Shown here in pieces: positions 1 through 7,932 of a DNA stretch of 32,365 nt. Each line of letters starts with the position of its first letter. Positions within the stretch are counted from its first letter, which is position 1. Where the stretch lies: positions 1 through 32,365 of the IMG/VR virus record IMGVR_UViG_3300034418_006039; one strand, 5' to 3'. The position numbers were made by a program, and so were the translations under genes. Origin of the DNA: a virus. The notes under the pieces are model-generated. The model searched no databases, had not been told where the DNA came from, and saw nothing but the letters and a program-made list of their open reading frames with translations.

Positions 1-1
1 T

Positions 2-352
2 GACAACATTCCTGTCGAAATTTTGATGGCAATGATGGAAGGATCAAAGCTGTTCATCAGTGACGCAGGTGGTCCCTCACTGTTGCCATTCTTTAACGAT
101 GGCTGCAAAGGTGCCAACATCTTTTGGCAAATTGACGAGGACCGTAAGATCGACATTGCCAAGGAAGCAGGACTGACGGGCTTGGAGACAACATGCCGAC
201 TGTTGGCAATTGAAGACAAAGGCCAGCCCCCGCAGCATGCCGTCAACCCAAACCTTGAATACATCTGGCAGCAGGGGTTGACAAGTGACTTCATTTGTGA
301 GAAGGTTGTAGAAACACTGGAAAAGAAAGGGACGATGAAAAATGACAACTAA
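2..352 (+). CDS. C-terminal part of an unidentified protein, cut by the window edge
   Basis: The reading frame is open from the first bases of the window to a stop at 352, so the 116 visible residues are the C-terminal end of a longer protein. A TTG at 23 is the first possible internal start, but nothing there looks like a real start. The visible part contains SKLFISDAGGPSLLPFFNDG, faintly like the late part of some nucleotide-sugar or glycan enzymes in which a glycine-rich turn follows a short strand. That likeness is too weak for an assignment. The end overlaps the next gene by 11 bp, so it belongs to a plus-strand operon. Function unknown. Confidence 0.7.
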   Translation, partial: DNIPVEILMAMMEGSKLFISDAGGPSLLPFFNDGCKGANIFWQIDEDRKIDIAKEAGLTGLETTCRLLAIEDKGQPPQHAVNPNLEYIWQQGLTSDFICEKVVETLEKKGTMKNDN

Positions 353-644
353 ACGTGAAAAGCTGTTTGAACAGTTGCTTAATGCAGTTGAGGCCAAGGA
401 TATTGACTTGGTACAACGCCTATCTGACATAATTAAGAAGGGAGACATGCAAGATAGGAACAAAGTAATGTTTGTTCAGAGTGTCGAAAACCTTGGGGCA
501 CCAAAAGGATCAGATGGGCTTATGTTTGATAACCATCAACAAATAGAAGCTGTGTACGCCTTTTTAGATATCCTGACGGAACATAGTTACAGTATTTACG
601 ATCCTGACGGGAATGAAATTCTGTGGGAAGGGGAGTGGTGTTGA
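342..644 (+). CDS. Hypothetical protein, 100 aa
   Basis: The ATG at 342 lies inside the end of the upstream gene (11 bp overlap), with GGGACGATGAAA upstream as a weak ribosome binding site. The protein starts with a helical, charged segment (about residues 1-35) and ends in a mixed region with YDPDGNEILWEGEW, a strand-turn-strand pattern. It contains one cysteine, the last residue, and no membrane segment. I do not recognise the family. Its place in a plus-strand string of short genes, convergent with the late operon, fits an early or middle phage accessory gene, which is an inference from position only. Confidence 0.65.
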   Translation: MTTKREKLFEQLLNAVEAKDIDLVQRLSDIIKKGDMQDRNKVMFVQSVENLGAPKGSDGLMFDNHQQIEAVYAFLDILTEHSYSIYDPDGNEILWEGEWC

Positions 645-674
645 TGGATGTGAGCAGAGAAGTGTGACAAAGAC

Positions 675-869
675 ATGACTAAAGTTTATAAGCGCGTATC
701 CTTTCATGGATACACTTTGGATGACGCGTACAAAAATGGGAGGGAAGGTGTGCAGAAGTATCTAGATGATGGGTACAAAGTCGATGCCCAATGGTTTTAT
801 GCCCATGATATCGACTTTGTTGATGATCACCAATCAGTGTACATTTTATACAGAGAAGAAGGGATGTAG
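675..869 (+). CDS. Hypothetical protein, 64 aa
   Basis: A short acidic and aromatic-rich protein without cysteines or membrane segments. Sequence such as YKRVSFHGYTLDDAYKNG followed by VDAQWFYAHDIDFVDDH suggests a small alpha/beta fold. The start follows AGAGAAGTGTGACAAAGAC, a modest purine-rich binding site. It is separated by 30 bp from the previous gene and 3 bp from the next, so it is probably co-transcribed. The overlapping minus-strand frame (679-873) is judged a shadow because it breaks the colinear plus-strand order. Function not recognised. Confidence 0.6.
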   Translation: MTKVYKRVSFHGYTLDDAYKNGREGVQKYLDDGYKVDAQWFYAHDIDFVDDHQSVYILYREEGM

Positions 870-872
870 ACA

Positions 873-1106
873 ATGAAAACCCTAGTACTCATCCTACTTC
901 TCGGAACCCACAATGGTGACGTTTGGGTAAACCCTGATCACATTGTTCGTATGTTCACGCACGATGGGCGATGTACCCTGACGATGACAGATGGTACTCC
1001 CCTGTGGTTTCCCGGTAAGTCCTGTAAACAGGTGGTGGAACTGATTAGAACTGGTACACAAGTGAAATTTATAGAAAACACTAGAAAGGAACTCAACGTT
1101 GATTGA
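873..1106 (+). CDS. Hypothetical small beta-rich protein, 77 aa
   Basis: The start ATG follows GAAGAAGGGATGTAGACA, a good purine-rich binding site, 3 bp after the previous stop. The N-terminus (residues 1-10) is hydrophobic, but the next residues, GTHNGDVWVNPDHIVRM, read as a beta strand with the pattern n-G-d-v-w-v-N-P-d-h-I. This recalls the short FlbD-like fold in which a strand, an NPD turn and a terminal helix occur. It is therefore more likely a compact soluble protein than a secreted one. The last codons overlap the HNH gene by 8 bp, so translation is probably coupled. The fold likeness is from memory only. Confidence 0.6.
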   Translation: MKTLVLILLLGTHNGDVWVNPDHIVRMFTHDGRCTLTMTDGTPLWFPGKSCKQVVELIRTGTQVKFIENTRKELNVD

Positions 1107-1533
1107 AGATAATATCAGGTTAAAGTACTACGCTACTATACATGATGGAGGCTGTATAACAATATCACGAACATCACACTACCTCCATAAGGATAAAATT
1201 ATGGGTAGAGGTAGTTGCCACCTAGCATATGGGAAAGAGTACCCTACGAATTTCGTAGCATGGACAATCAGAAATGTAGGGGATAGTAAGACTAATGTCT
1301 ACAGTATAAGACAAAAAAAGTGGGTGTATGCTCCTAAAAAAGGATACAGAAAGTTTGCTATGGACAACAAACCAAACGTATGTGAGAGATGTGGGGAAGA
1401 TGATAGCATGTGTCTTGAAGTGCATCACAAAGATAGAAACCGAGACAACAATACGCTATCTAACTTAGCAATCCTATGCGCTAACTGTCACCGCAAAGAA
1501 CACAGAGGGACTTTACTCCATAAAGAACTTTAG
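1099..1533 (+). CDS. HNH endonuclease, probably a homing-type mobile gene
   Basis: The C-terminal half carries a clear HNH/zinc module: paired cysteines C95-x2-C98, the EVHHKD strand with H109-H110, the asparagine of SNLAIL near residue 122, and C127-x2-C130-H. Enzymes of this type cut double-stranded DNA with a single metal ion. The first about 90 residues, with strands such as KYYATIHDGGCITI, probably recognise DNA. The start chosen is TTG at 1099, overlapping the upstream gene by 8 bp and preceded by AAAGGA at 8 bases. No ATG is available until residue 35. The gene runs into the 3' end of the convergent lysozyme gene (21 bp overlap). No intron core is seen around it, so it appears free-standing. 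Confidence 0.85.
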   Translation: MIEDNIRLKYYATIHDGGCITISRTSHYLHKDKIMGRGSCHLAYGKEYPTNFVAWTIRNVGDSKTNVYSIRQKKWVYAPKKGYRKFAMDNKPNVCERCGEDDSMCLEVHHKDRNRDNNTLSNLAILCANCHRKEHRGTLLHKEL

Positions 1534-2001
1534 TTCACCCGTCAAGAACAAATGACGCTCAGATTTACGCCTACGTACAAGGCCGTTTGACACTTTCCCA
1601 CCAGCCATGCGCCATTTGGGGAATTCGTCAGCGGCTCCTTTTTTATCCCATGAATTCAACTTGTCCAGCATTGTGCTTGACATAAAGTTACCACCGCCAA
1701 GGTTGTAGATGAATGAGGCAAGAGCATCAAACTCCCGCTGAAGCAAGTTTGGCATAACACTGCTTTTGATGTAGTGTTCAACCTCTAAGTTCATGTGATG
1801 CAGCAGCATACCCCGTGCTTCGTGCTTGTTGACAGGGGCGTCATCCATAGTCACCCACTCACCGTTTGGATACACAGTGCTGCCGTAGCCGATTGTAGGG
1901 ACGCCAGCAGAGCAGAGGTACGGGGTCTCGCTGAAGCCCTCAAAGTGAATGATCAGGTCTAGGCCTTTTGGGGAAGTGTGCATGTTGGAATTTGTTGACA
2001 T
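1513..2001 (-). CDS. Endolysin, GH24 phage lysozyme (T4/P1/lambdoid R type)
   Basis: This is a muramidase that cuts the N-acetylmuramic acid to N-acetylglucosamine bond of peptidoglycan to release progeny. The 162 residues carry the family triad E-8x-C/D-5x-T as E21 (HFEGF), C30 (PYLCSAG) and T36 (PTIGYG). Also typical are the DALASFIYNLG helix and the C-terminal GLVRRRKSE motif. The second triad residue is Cys rather than Asp, as known for P1 lysozyme. There is no N-terminal signal or SAR membrane segment and no other cysteine, so release would need the holin. The ATG follows AAGGACCCACAA. It is the last gene of the minus-strand late operon, after holin and one other gene. Confidence 0.95.
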   Translation of the reverse strand: MSTNSNMHTSPKGLDLIIHFEGFSETPYLCSAGVPTIGYGSTVYPNGEWVTMDDAPVNKHEARGMLLHHMNLEVEHYIKSSVMPNLLQREFDALASFIYNLGGGNFMSSTMLDKLNSWDKKGAADEFPKWRMAGGKVSNGLVRRRKSERHLFLTGELKFFME

Positions 2002-2023
2002 TTGTGGGTCCTTGTGTTACATA
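1995..2023 (+). promoter_or_regulatory. Sigma70-like promoter pointing rightward for the 2053 gene
   Basis: A perfect TTGACA (1995-2000) is followed after exactly 17 bases by TACATA (2018-2023), a weaker -10 box. Transcription would begin near 2030, just before the ribosome binding site of the plus-strand gene at 2053. The -35 box overlaps the start codon of the minus-strand lysozyme. This is a prediction from sequence, and the -10 box is poor. Confidence 0.5.
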
Positions 2024-2040
2024 AAGCTAACAACTAGCCG

Positions 2041-2049
2041 TAAGGAGGT
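2041..2049 (+). promoter_or_regulatory. Strong Shine-Dalgarno site of the 2053 gene
   Basis: TAAGGAGGT lies four to five bases upstream of the ATG at 2053 and is nearly fully complementary to the 3' end of 16S rRNA. It is one of the strongest ribosome binding sites in the window and decides the start of this gene against the longer overlapping frame from 1949. Confidence 0.85.
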
Positions 2050-2052
2050 ATC

Positions 2053-2247
2053 ATGGCTGCTAGCAGTGGTATTCAATGGATTGACTTCACTTTTGATCTT
2101 GCTGTTCACATGTTGTACTGGACAGCAGACTTGTTTGGGGTGACTTATGAGGAGATCAATGTTTACATTTTTGTGATCCTCATGCCGTCAGTCACGCTTT
2201 TTAGTCTTCTTTTTGCTTTTTGGTCGTGGCGAAGGTGTCGGAATTGA
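2053..2247 (+). CDS. Small membrane protein on the opposite strand to the late operon, 64 aa
   Basis: The protein has an amphipathic or partly buried N-terminal helix (IQWIDFTFDLAVHMLYWTADLF, about residues 8-29) and one clear membrane span (about 39-58, YIFVILMPSVTLFSLLFAFW). It ends in the positive tail SWRRCRN, giving an inside-positive C-terminus. It has its own predicted promoter (1995-2023) and a very strong ribosome binding site, and it overlaps the 3' end of the minus-strand gene at 2188 by 60 bp. Position between lysozyme and holin modules is compatible with a lysis regulator or antiholin. An independent promoter fits a moron gene that changes the host envelope. Neither role is proven, and no family is recognised with certainty. 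Confidence 0.7.
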   Translation: MAASSGIQWIDFTFDLAVHMLYWTADLFGVTYEEINVYIFVILMPSVTLFSLLFAFWSWRRCRN

Positions 2248-3000
2248 GGGGTACAAGGGGCCAACATCACCATGAATCTTGATGGGTTGGGAATCAGGAT
2301 CACCCTCCAATTCAAAAAGTCCCGCATGTTGGAGCAAGTCTCTTGCAGCGGCATAGGGGGCGGCTTTACTGCCTGAACCACTGGCAAACTTCTCAGCATC
2401 GTAGTAGTCACCGGGGATGCTGACGTTTCCGTCCTTGTCCACTTTGGCAAGAAATCCCCCAAGGGTGAGCGCAGTGTTGACTGTTGGGTCTGAAAAAATA
2501 TCCCACCCCAAAACAGGGGCCATTACTGCTGCATTAGCGTACTTGTTAATGCCGGGAAAGCCACCATAACGATCAACGACAGCAGCTTCATCCTCTGCCG
2601 TCACACCATCGCGCCCCTTTAATGTCCCAAGCAGAGCCGCAAGACTGATGCCAGCCTCACTATCCCCATAGTCAGGATAATCAATGCTGACCATTTCACT
2701 GCCATCATCATAATACTTGGGTTTGTAGTCTGGGGATAGTCTCTTATTTCGTACTAGGTCAACCACCAGTTTCTTCTGGTCATCGTCCAGAAGTTCTGCA
2801 ATGGTGTACTTTCTTTTGGGGTCCTTATCCAAATCCAACTTGTTTTGGATGTTTTGAGACAACAGGGTAATAGCACTTGGGCCAAAAGTTTTCTCCAGCC
2901 AAGAAATTTCTTCTTCTGTCTTTGCTGGGGAAGATTCTTTTGGGGCTGGTTCTGCCTCTATTTTGGGGGCGGCTCTGTAATAGGTAACTTTTTCGGACAT
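2188..3000 (-). CDS. Hypothetical, probably virion-associated protein, 270 aa
   Basis: A soluble acidic protein with a proline, lysine and glutamate-rich N-terminal arm (residues 1-35), a mixed alpha/beta middle and a very basic C-terminal tail (SPRPKSKKKTKKRD). The middle contains GGFPGINKYANAAVMAPVLG and strands like AKVDKDGNVSIPGDYYDAEKF. Basic tails of this kind can bind DNA or membranes, but this is inference. It sits between holin and lysozyme in the late operon with a 2 bp gap to holin, so it is made late. The 3' end overlaps the opposite-strand gene at 2053-2247. I do not recognise the family. Confidence 0.75.
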   Translation of the reverse strand: MSEKVTYYRAAPKIEAEPAPKESSPAKTEEEISWLEKTFGPSAITLLSQNIQNKLDLDKDPKRKYTIAELLDDDQKKLVVDLVRNKRLSPDYKPKYYDDGSEMVSIDYPDYGDSEAGISLAALLGTLKGRDGVTAEDEAAVVDRYGGFPGINKYANAAVMAPVLGWDIFSDPTVNTALTLGGFLAKVDKDGNVSIPGDYYDAEKFASGSGSKAAPYAAARDLLQHAGLFELEGDPDSQPIKIHGDVGPLYPSIPTPSPRPKSKKKTKKRD

Positions 3001-3002
3001 TG

Positions 3003-3419
3003 TTATTCACCCTTCCACGTTTTAACCATTTTCTCCCCGCTGCGACCAGCGATGTACCCGCCAAGACCAAGCATAATGATGTTCCAAACCTGTTCTGGTA
3101 CGGCATTCATCGCCTCAAGTGTCGGCAACGGGATTCCAAATGCCCACAGCACGGGCACAATGACAGCATTCCAGAACACAATGAATAGAAAGAATACCAT
3201 GGTTAGGGGACGCCAATTGCGTTGCAACCACGATTCACCCTTGGCCTCTGCAATGATGATGTCTGCGGCTTTTTGTTCAATCTGTGCTGCATTGTTAGCA
3301 AGTAGTGTTTGAAGTTTACCTTCAATCTCGTTCTTTTTGTCGGGGTCCTCAATGAACTCTGAAACAAGATTAGTAATTGGTGCAGCCAGCCCTGTCACCA
3401 GTGTGCTTACGATGCTCAT
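3003..3419 (-). CDS. Holin, 3TM gene-transfer-agent type
   Basis: Holins make holes in the inner membrane and let endolysin reach the peptidoglycan. This 138-residue protein has the hallmark AEAKGESWLQRNWRPLTM (residues 57-74) of the GTA_holin_3TM family, followed by a span at about 71-95 and another at about 110-125. A helical, charged N-terminal region with a weaker hydrophobic start precedes them. The C-terminus is short and basic (EKMVKTWKGE). The ATG overlaps the stop of the 1275-residue gene upstream in an ATGA arrangement, which suggests translational coupling. It is placed two genes before the lysozyme, a normal lysis-cassette order. Confidence 0.9.
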   Translation of the reverse strand: MSIVSTLVTGLAAPITNLVSEFIEDPDKKNEIEGKLQTLLANNAAQIEQKAADIIIAEAKGESWLQRNWRPLTMVFFLFIVFWNAVIVPVLWAFGIPLPTLEAMNAVPEQVWNIIMLGLGGYIAGRSGEKMVKTWKGE

Positions 3420-6400
3420 TGTTGTCCTTCCTTAAACTCCGTTGGGTCACTGAAACCAACACCTTTTCTGCGAGGGGAATAGTACTCATATTTGCCTTCA
3501 CCATTATTATCCTTGTAAACGCCTACCAATTCATTGAAGCGCTTCCTATTATTCTCCCTTAAATACCCCATGACTGCTTGTTCCGCAACCTCACGGGCCA
3601 GACTTTGGGCTTTCCTGATTGCTTTTTGCATCTGGGCGGCATACACAGGCGGGATTCTCTCAACACCATGTCGGTCCATGATAGCTCTCTGTGCTTCATG
3701 AGACCTATACAAAGCTTCCATTGGGTAGACAAGAGCAGCCCCCATAGCTTTCTCGTAGACAGCCCGTTCATGAGGTAACATGTCATAATTATTATAAATC
3801 TTCTTTGGGGTGGGCGGATAAGGTACGCCATAGGTATCATTCATTGCCAGCAAATGGGCACTCTTGGGTCTCTCTCTGCCACGCCCCATGGGGAACCAAT
3901 CATGCGGATACGCTCTCCATTTGACTTCTTCCCCGTACACTGTTCTGGGAGGAGCCGTTTCGTCTGTATTAAATCCCCAGCCCTTGGCAACATTATCCGA
4001 AATGGCGTCCCAAATGTCGTCACCTTGCATGAATCGTACTTTTTTATCTTCTGCTTGCAGAATGCGGCGGACAAACGGGGGTGAAGCCATTTGACCAATT
4101 GTGCCAGCAACACGTTTAGTCATCCAATCCCCAAGAGATACTTCCCCTGTCATAACCTTTGTGAGATCAGATACTCCTTGCAGCATGGTGCGCTCCGTAA
4201 GGAAGTTGCGTACAAAGATGTGAGAAGCTGCCTGTACAAACTCCATAGCCCCTGCGATCTCTGCTTTGTCGGCATCAGACGCACCCTCCCACTGCTCCAT
4301 GAGAGAGGCGTGTAGGCCTCCCATCTGAATCATAGCAGCAATAGGGTCAATACGGGAAATGTTCATCGCTTCTCCAACCGCTATTCTAATACTAAGGGGA
4401 GCTTCCCCCATAGCCTCAACAGTTTGTGCTTCGCGCCAATCATTTGCGTGCCCCGTCATTAAGCCACTGTTGTACAAATACGCTCCCATAGCAAACAAAG
4501 AACCACCAACAATTTGACGCCCTACAATCTCTCCTGCCTCAACTTTTCCAGCAGACAAAACGGCACCCAGCAATGGAGTGCGTTCAAATGTCCACATGGC
4601 GAGGTTAATTGGAGTGCTGGGGAAAGGGATGCTAGTTCTTGTCATGATGTTAATCAATGTTGCAATCGGACCTGTACCCTGACCTGTCTTTTGTATGAGT
4701 GAACGAATAACATCAGACGCTAGGTTGTCTTGGTTGAAAGCTGCTTCTTCAGCTTCACGCAAAGCCTGTGCCATTTCATCATTGGTGGGGATGTAGTCCC
4801 TAATGAAGGCTTCTCGTGCTGGTCCCTGTAGGCCCTTTGCTCGTGCTGCGCGGCTAGCTGCTTCTCGGCGTGACTGAGCATGGGCAATGGTCCTGTACCC
4901 AATGTCAGTTGCCCCCATAAGACGAGTAGGGGTACGAATGAGATACCCGATACCTCCCTCTGAAACATTCAGGAACTTCTTACCCAGCTTACTTTCTCTA
5001 ATCCATTTTGGTACGCCAGAACCAATTGTACCGCCTTCACGAATACCTGCTTCTCTGACATCACTGCGCCCAGCTTGTGAGATCATTTCCAACAACCGTT
5101 GTGCGTCTTTTATCTCTTTTTCGATGTTTTCACGAGCTTGACGGCTGAGATTTGGAGTAAGTAGACTTTGCCTCAGTTCACCAATCTTAGTGCTGACCCT
5201 CATGACAGGATCATTCTCCTTGCCAAACAAAAGACTTACGTTTACAGCGTCTTTCATGGCTTCCGGGGTAACTTGCCAGCGGGCCATTGCGTCTGAGAGA
5301 GATACCCTACCTTGAGCCATACCCATTGCTTGAAATGGTGCGTTAAGGGTAGCAGCAACAGTCTTCTCAAAGTTCTTAGCAATGATGCTCATAATCGGAC
5401 CAACAGCGTTGATACCAAGGGTGTCAGCATTAGCCAACATGCCCACATTGTAGAACCATTCTGTGCCCGAATCCAGAGCGAGTTTGTGCAAATTTTTGGT
5501 AGCCTTTGCATTTGGGTCAGTAAGGTCGAGGCGATTGTTAACAAAATCGTCCAGCAGTGCATCAAAGTTTGACCCATAGCGATCATTCAAGGCTCTCATG
5601 GCAACATTGGAAGCACGAGTACCCAGAGATTTAGTGGCCTGAAACACCTTACCAATCATACCCCACTCAGAGCGGATATTTTTCAGGACAGCAGTAGCTT
5701 CTTGCGCCCTTGCGAACACCAGCATCGTTTGCATTTTTTTGCGGATGTATTCTTGATCTGTTTCGCGGATACCTTTGCTCTTCAGTTCTCGAAGCTGTTC
5801 CGATCCTTTAACAAACATCCGAGACAAAGAGTATTGCTCAATTTGAAGCCTCATGATTGTTTCAGGGCTTTTGTATGTTTTGCCCAAAACCTCATCCGCC
5901 TCAATCAAATCCTGACTGCTTTTGCGCCGAATGTTGTTGTAAATTTGTCGGATGCTTTTCTTCTCTTCTGGACCCAAGGCAACAGCCATATCTTCCATAA
6001 CGTCTTTGACATCCTTGTGCCAGTTGTTGGCGAGGTACAAAGAGTTTACAGTGCGGCCCTTTTTTGGGTCAGAGGATTTTGGAGTTTTGCCTTCTTTGAT
6101 CTGTTGTTTGTAGTTTTCACGAATGACAGGCATCTCAAAGCCCTCTGGAGCCAACTCATCAATGTCCGACATGAGGTTCTCAGTGAGTTCAATCTCCTTG
6201 GCATCAAGCATGTCAGTGAGACCTTTACCTGCCTCATCCGTACCAGCAAGTTTCCAATGTTCAGCAAGTTGGCGAGCACCCACAGAAGCTCCAGATATTG
6301 CAATTGGGAGTCCTGCTCCGATAGCTGCTGCTACCCCAATGCTGGCATAGTCATACTCACCCTCCTTCTGCAACCCAACTTTCATTTTGCTTTGTTGCAC

Positions 6401-7243
6401 ACCAGCCTCAAAAGCTGCGTTAACAGGGGCATCAGTAGCCGCTGCTACAACGCCCGCGATCATGTATCGCTTGGCAGCAGTTTTGGCTAACTGTGTGGCT
6501 ACCTTACCCCCAATGAAACCAGAAGCCCAATTAAGAGGGTCCGTCAGGGCGGGTACAATGTAGCCAGTGATGCTGCTGATTCCATCAGAGAAGTTCTCTG
6601 AGCGCTCCCAGTATTGGAACATTTCGGCAAAGTTCTTTTTGTCTTCGTCTGTTCCATAAGTGAGTTTCAGCAAAGATGTCCCCAAAGCAGCGCTGTTGGT
6701 GTTGAAGTACCTCATGGTGGACTTCAGGCCCTCTGCTGCTTCTGCATCTGTTGCACCAACTTCACCCGTCCAGTTGCGCCATGCATTCAGGTATTTATCG
6801 TGTTCACGGTATTTGCCCAAAGTGTCCAGACGCCAGTAATCTTCTGCGTACCCTTGTGTAACAGCTTTTTGCTCTGGTAGGTTGTCATTTTTGAACAGGT
6901 GTTGATTCAGATGCTCCTGTGCGTTGAATGCCCCTTCGTCAACAGGAGCTTGTTGTTCTGTGTTGAACAGATGTTGATTCAGATGCTCCTCTGCGTTGAA
7001 AGGCTCTTCTTCTTCTTGCTCAACAAGGTCATCAGGCTGTTCTGTGTTGAACAGATGTTGATTCAGATGCTCCTCTGCGTTGAAGGGCTCTTCTTCTTGC
7101 TCAACAGGTGCTTGAGTCACTTGTTGCGAGGGCTGTTCTGTTGACTGCAAATTGGCAACAGGAAGCTGTGCCACAGGATCAGGTTCTGTAGCACTGCGAA
7201 CAAGTTCATTCTGCATGAGTTGTTGTTTGGTTTGGGGTTCCAA
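3416..7243 (-). CDS. Giant internal/ejection-type virion protein, 1275 aa
   Basis: This is the largest gene of the window. The start is TTG at 7243, with TAAGGA overlapping the previous stop. Residues 1-125 are Gln/Glu-rich and contain the motif FNAEEHLNQHLF three times (about 54-65, 82-93, 106-117). The rest is mostly helical, with Ala/Gly-rich apolar stretches near residues 235-265 and 300-325 and around 910-950 (SIPFPSTPINLAMWTFERTP followed by GGSLFAMGAYLYNSGLM). The length, the position before holin and the long helical, membrane-seeking nature fit T7 gp16-like or other ejection proteins that enter the host envelope with the DNA. The IPF-x-TP motif also occurs in large phage polyvalent or virion proteins. 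No transglycosylase motif was found. Assignment is by context. Confidence 0.8.
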   Translation of the reverse strand: MEPQTKQQLMQNELVRSATEPDPVAQLPVANLQSTEQPSQQVTQAPVEQEEEPFNAEEHLNQHLFNTEQPDDLVEQEEEEPFNAEEHLNQHLFNTEQQAPVDEGAFNAQEHLNQHLFKNDNLPEQKAVTQGYAEDYWRLDTLGKYREHDKYLNAWRNWTGEVGATDAEAAEGLKSTMRYFNTNSAALGTSLLKLTYGTDEDKKNFAEMFQYWERSENFSDGISSITGYIVPALTDPLNWASGFIGGKVATQLAKTAAKRYMIAGVVAAATDAPVNAAFEAGVQQSKMKVGLQKEGEYDYASIGVAAAIGAGLPIAISGASVGARQLAEHWKLAGTDEAGKGLTDMLDAKEIELTENLMSDIDELAPEGFEMPVIRENYKQQIKEGKTPKSSDPKKGRTVNSLYLANNWHKDVKDVMEDMAVALGPEEKKSIRQIYNNIRRKSSQDLIEADEVLGKTYKSPETIMRLQIEQYSLSRMFVKGSEQLRELKSKGIRETDQEYIRKKMQTMLVFARAQEATAVLKNIRSEWGMIGKVFQATKSLGTRASNVAMRALNDRYGSNFDALLDDFVNNRLDLTDPNAKATKNLHKLALDSGTEWFYNVGMLANADTLGINAVGPIMSIIAKNFEKTVAATLNAPFQAMGMAQGRVSLSDAMARWQVTPEAMKDAVNVSLLFGKENDPVMRVSTKIGELRQSLLTPNLSRQARENIEKEIKDAQRLLEMISQAGRSDVREAGIREGGTIGSGVPKWIRESKLGKKFLNVSEGGIGYLIRTPTRLMGATDIGYRTIAHAQSRREAASRAARAKGLQGPAREAFIRDYIPTNDEMAQALREAEEAAFNQDNLASDVIRSLIQKTGQGTGPIATLINIMTRTSIPFPSTPINLAMWTFERTPLLGAVLSAGKVEAGEIVGRQIVGGSLFAMGAYLYNSGLMTGHANDWREAQTVEAMGEAPLSIRIAVGEAMNISRIDPIAAMIQMGGLHASLMEQWEGASDADKAEIAGAMEFVQAASHIFVRNFLTERTMLQGVSDLTKVMTGEVSLGDWMTKRVAGTIGQMASPPFVRRILQAEDKKVRFMQGDDIWDAISDNVAKGWGFNTDETAPPRTVYGEEVKWRAYPHDWFPMGRGRERPKSAHLLAMNDTYGVPYPPTPKKIYNNYDMLPHERAVYEKAMGAALVYPMEALYRSHEAQRAIMDRHGVERIPPVYAAQMQKAIRKAQSLAREVAEQAVMGYLRENNRKRFNELVGVYKDNNGEGKYEYYSPRRKGVGFSDPTEFKEGQQ
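6893..7106 (-). repeat. Three in-frame repeats in the giant virion protein gene
   Basis: Three near-identical blocks encode FNAEEHLNQHLF plus flanking acidic residues. Two copies (about 6956-7024 and 7040-7106) are almost identical over about 67 bases. The third (from about 6893) is shorter and encodes FNAQEHLNQHLF. Units are 24 to 28 residues apart, separated by Glu-rich linkers. This is recent internal duplication, and the motif is conserved at protein level. Confidence 0.85.
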
Positions 7244-7255
7244 AGGGAGTTATCC

Positions 7256-7930
7256 TTATTGGGGCTGGGGACCAAGACGCCTAACTAAATCAGCCATGGC
7301 TGCTTGCTGCTTATCTGGAGACAAATTATTAAATACGTCGCTGTTCAGATACTGTTGTACTCTTGGATCATCCCAAGATTCTATCGGGGGAGAATCACCA
7401 TTTGAGTCATCTGTAGTACCGGGGGGCTTATTGGAATCTCCAGTACGAGCGGCGAGTTCCGAATGCACACTTGTAAATTTAGCAACATCATCTGGCGATT
7501 TGTAAATAAAGACTTGATTTGCAGGAATATTGTACTTCTTCATAAGCTCTTGTCGTTTAGCTGATGCCTGACTCCAAGGAACATAATGAGGGTACTCAAC
7601 CCCATTTACCAAAGCAGTGACAACAGTGTGTGCTTCTTTCGCCGTTTTGTCCTTCAGGGTAGCAGCCGTCAGTGCCTCATTTTCAGCTATTTTTCTAGCC
7701 AACACAGGGTCCATTTCAGGATCAACATGGAGGATTGCTTCATAATTCTTATCCCACTGTTCTTGCTTTTTGCGGTTGGCTTCTTTGAGCTTGTTAGCCT
7801 CTATCAACTCTATTTCAGCAAGCCTGTTGGCGTGGTTTTTGACAATTTCTTCGTTTCGTTGTTTGCGCTCACCAGCAGCACCAAACTCTTTCTGAAACCC
7901 TGCACCAAACATTTCTGACGCTGTAGGCAT
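7256..7930 (-). CDS. Hypothetical helical virion-module protein, 224 aa
   Basis: The first about 65 residues are a charged, heptad-compatible helix (KQRNEEIVKNHANRLAEIEL and onward), likely a coiled coil. A compact middle follows (about residues 70-145), with VNGVEYPHYVPWSQASAKRQ and YNIPANQVFIYKSPDDVAKF. The C-terminus has a disordered Pro/Gly/Asp linker and a final helix. No membrane segment, no cysteine. It lies between the 187-residue protein and the giant virion protein with gaps of 2 and 12 bp, so it belongs to the same transcription unit and is probably part of the virion or its assembly. Family not recognised. Confidence 0.75.
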   Translation of the reverse strand: MPTASEMFGAGFQKEFGAAGERKQRNEEIVKNHANRLAEIELIEANKLKEANRKKQEQWDKNYEAILHVDPEMDPVLARKIAENEALTAATLKDKTAKEAHTVVTALVNGVEYPHYVPWSQASAKRQELMKKYNIPANQVFIYKSPDDVAKFTSVHSELAARTGDSNKPPGTTDDSNGDSPPIESWDDPRVQQYLNSDVFNNLSPDKQQAAMADLVRRLGPQPQ

Positions 7931-7932
7931 AA

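Noticed and set aside
1949-2143. Plus-strand frame of 64 codons ending at 2143
   Set aside because: It overlaps the lysozyme start antisense, has no binding site, and the strong Shine-Dalgarno site points to the frame at 2053 instead.
5702-6490. Plus-strand open frame of 262 codons
   Set aside because: Antisense shadow of the giant virion protein gene; Phe/Cys/Leu-rich composition and no binding site.
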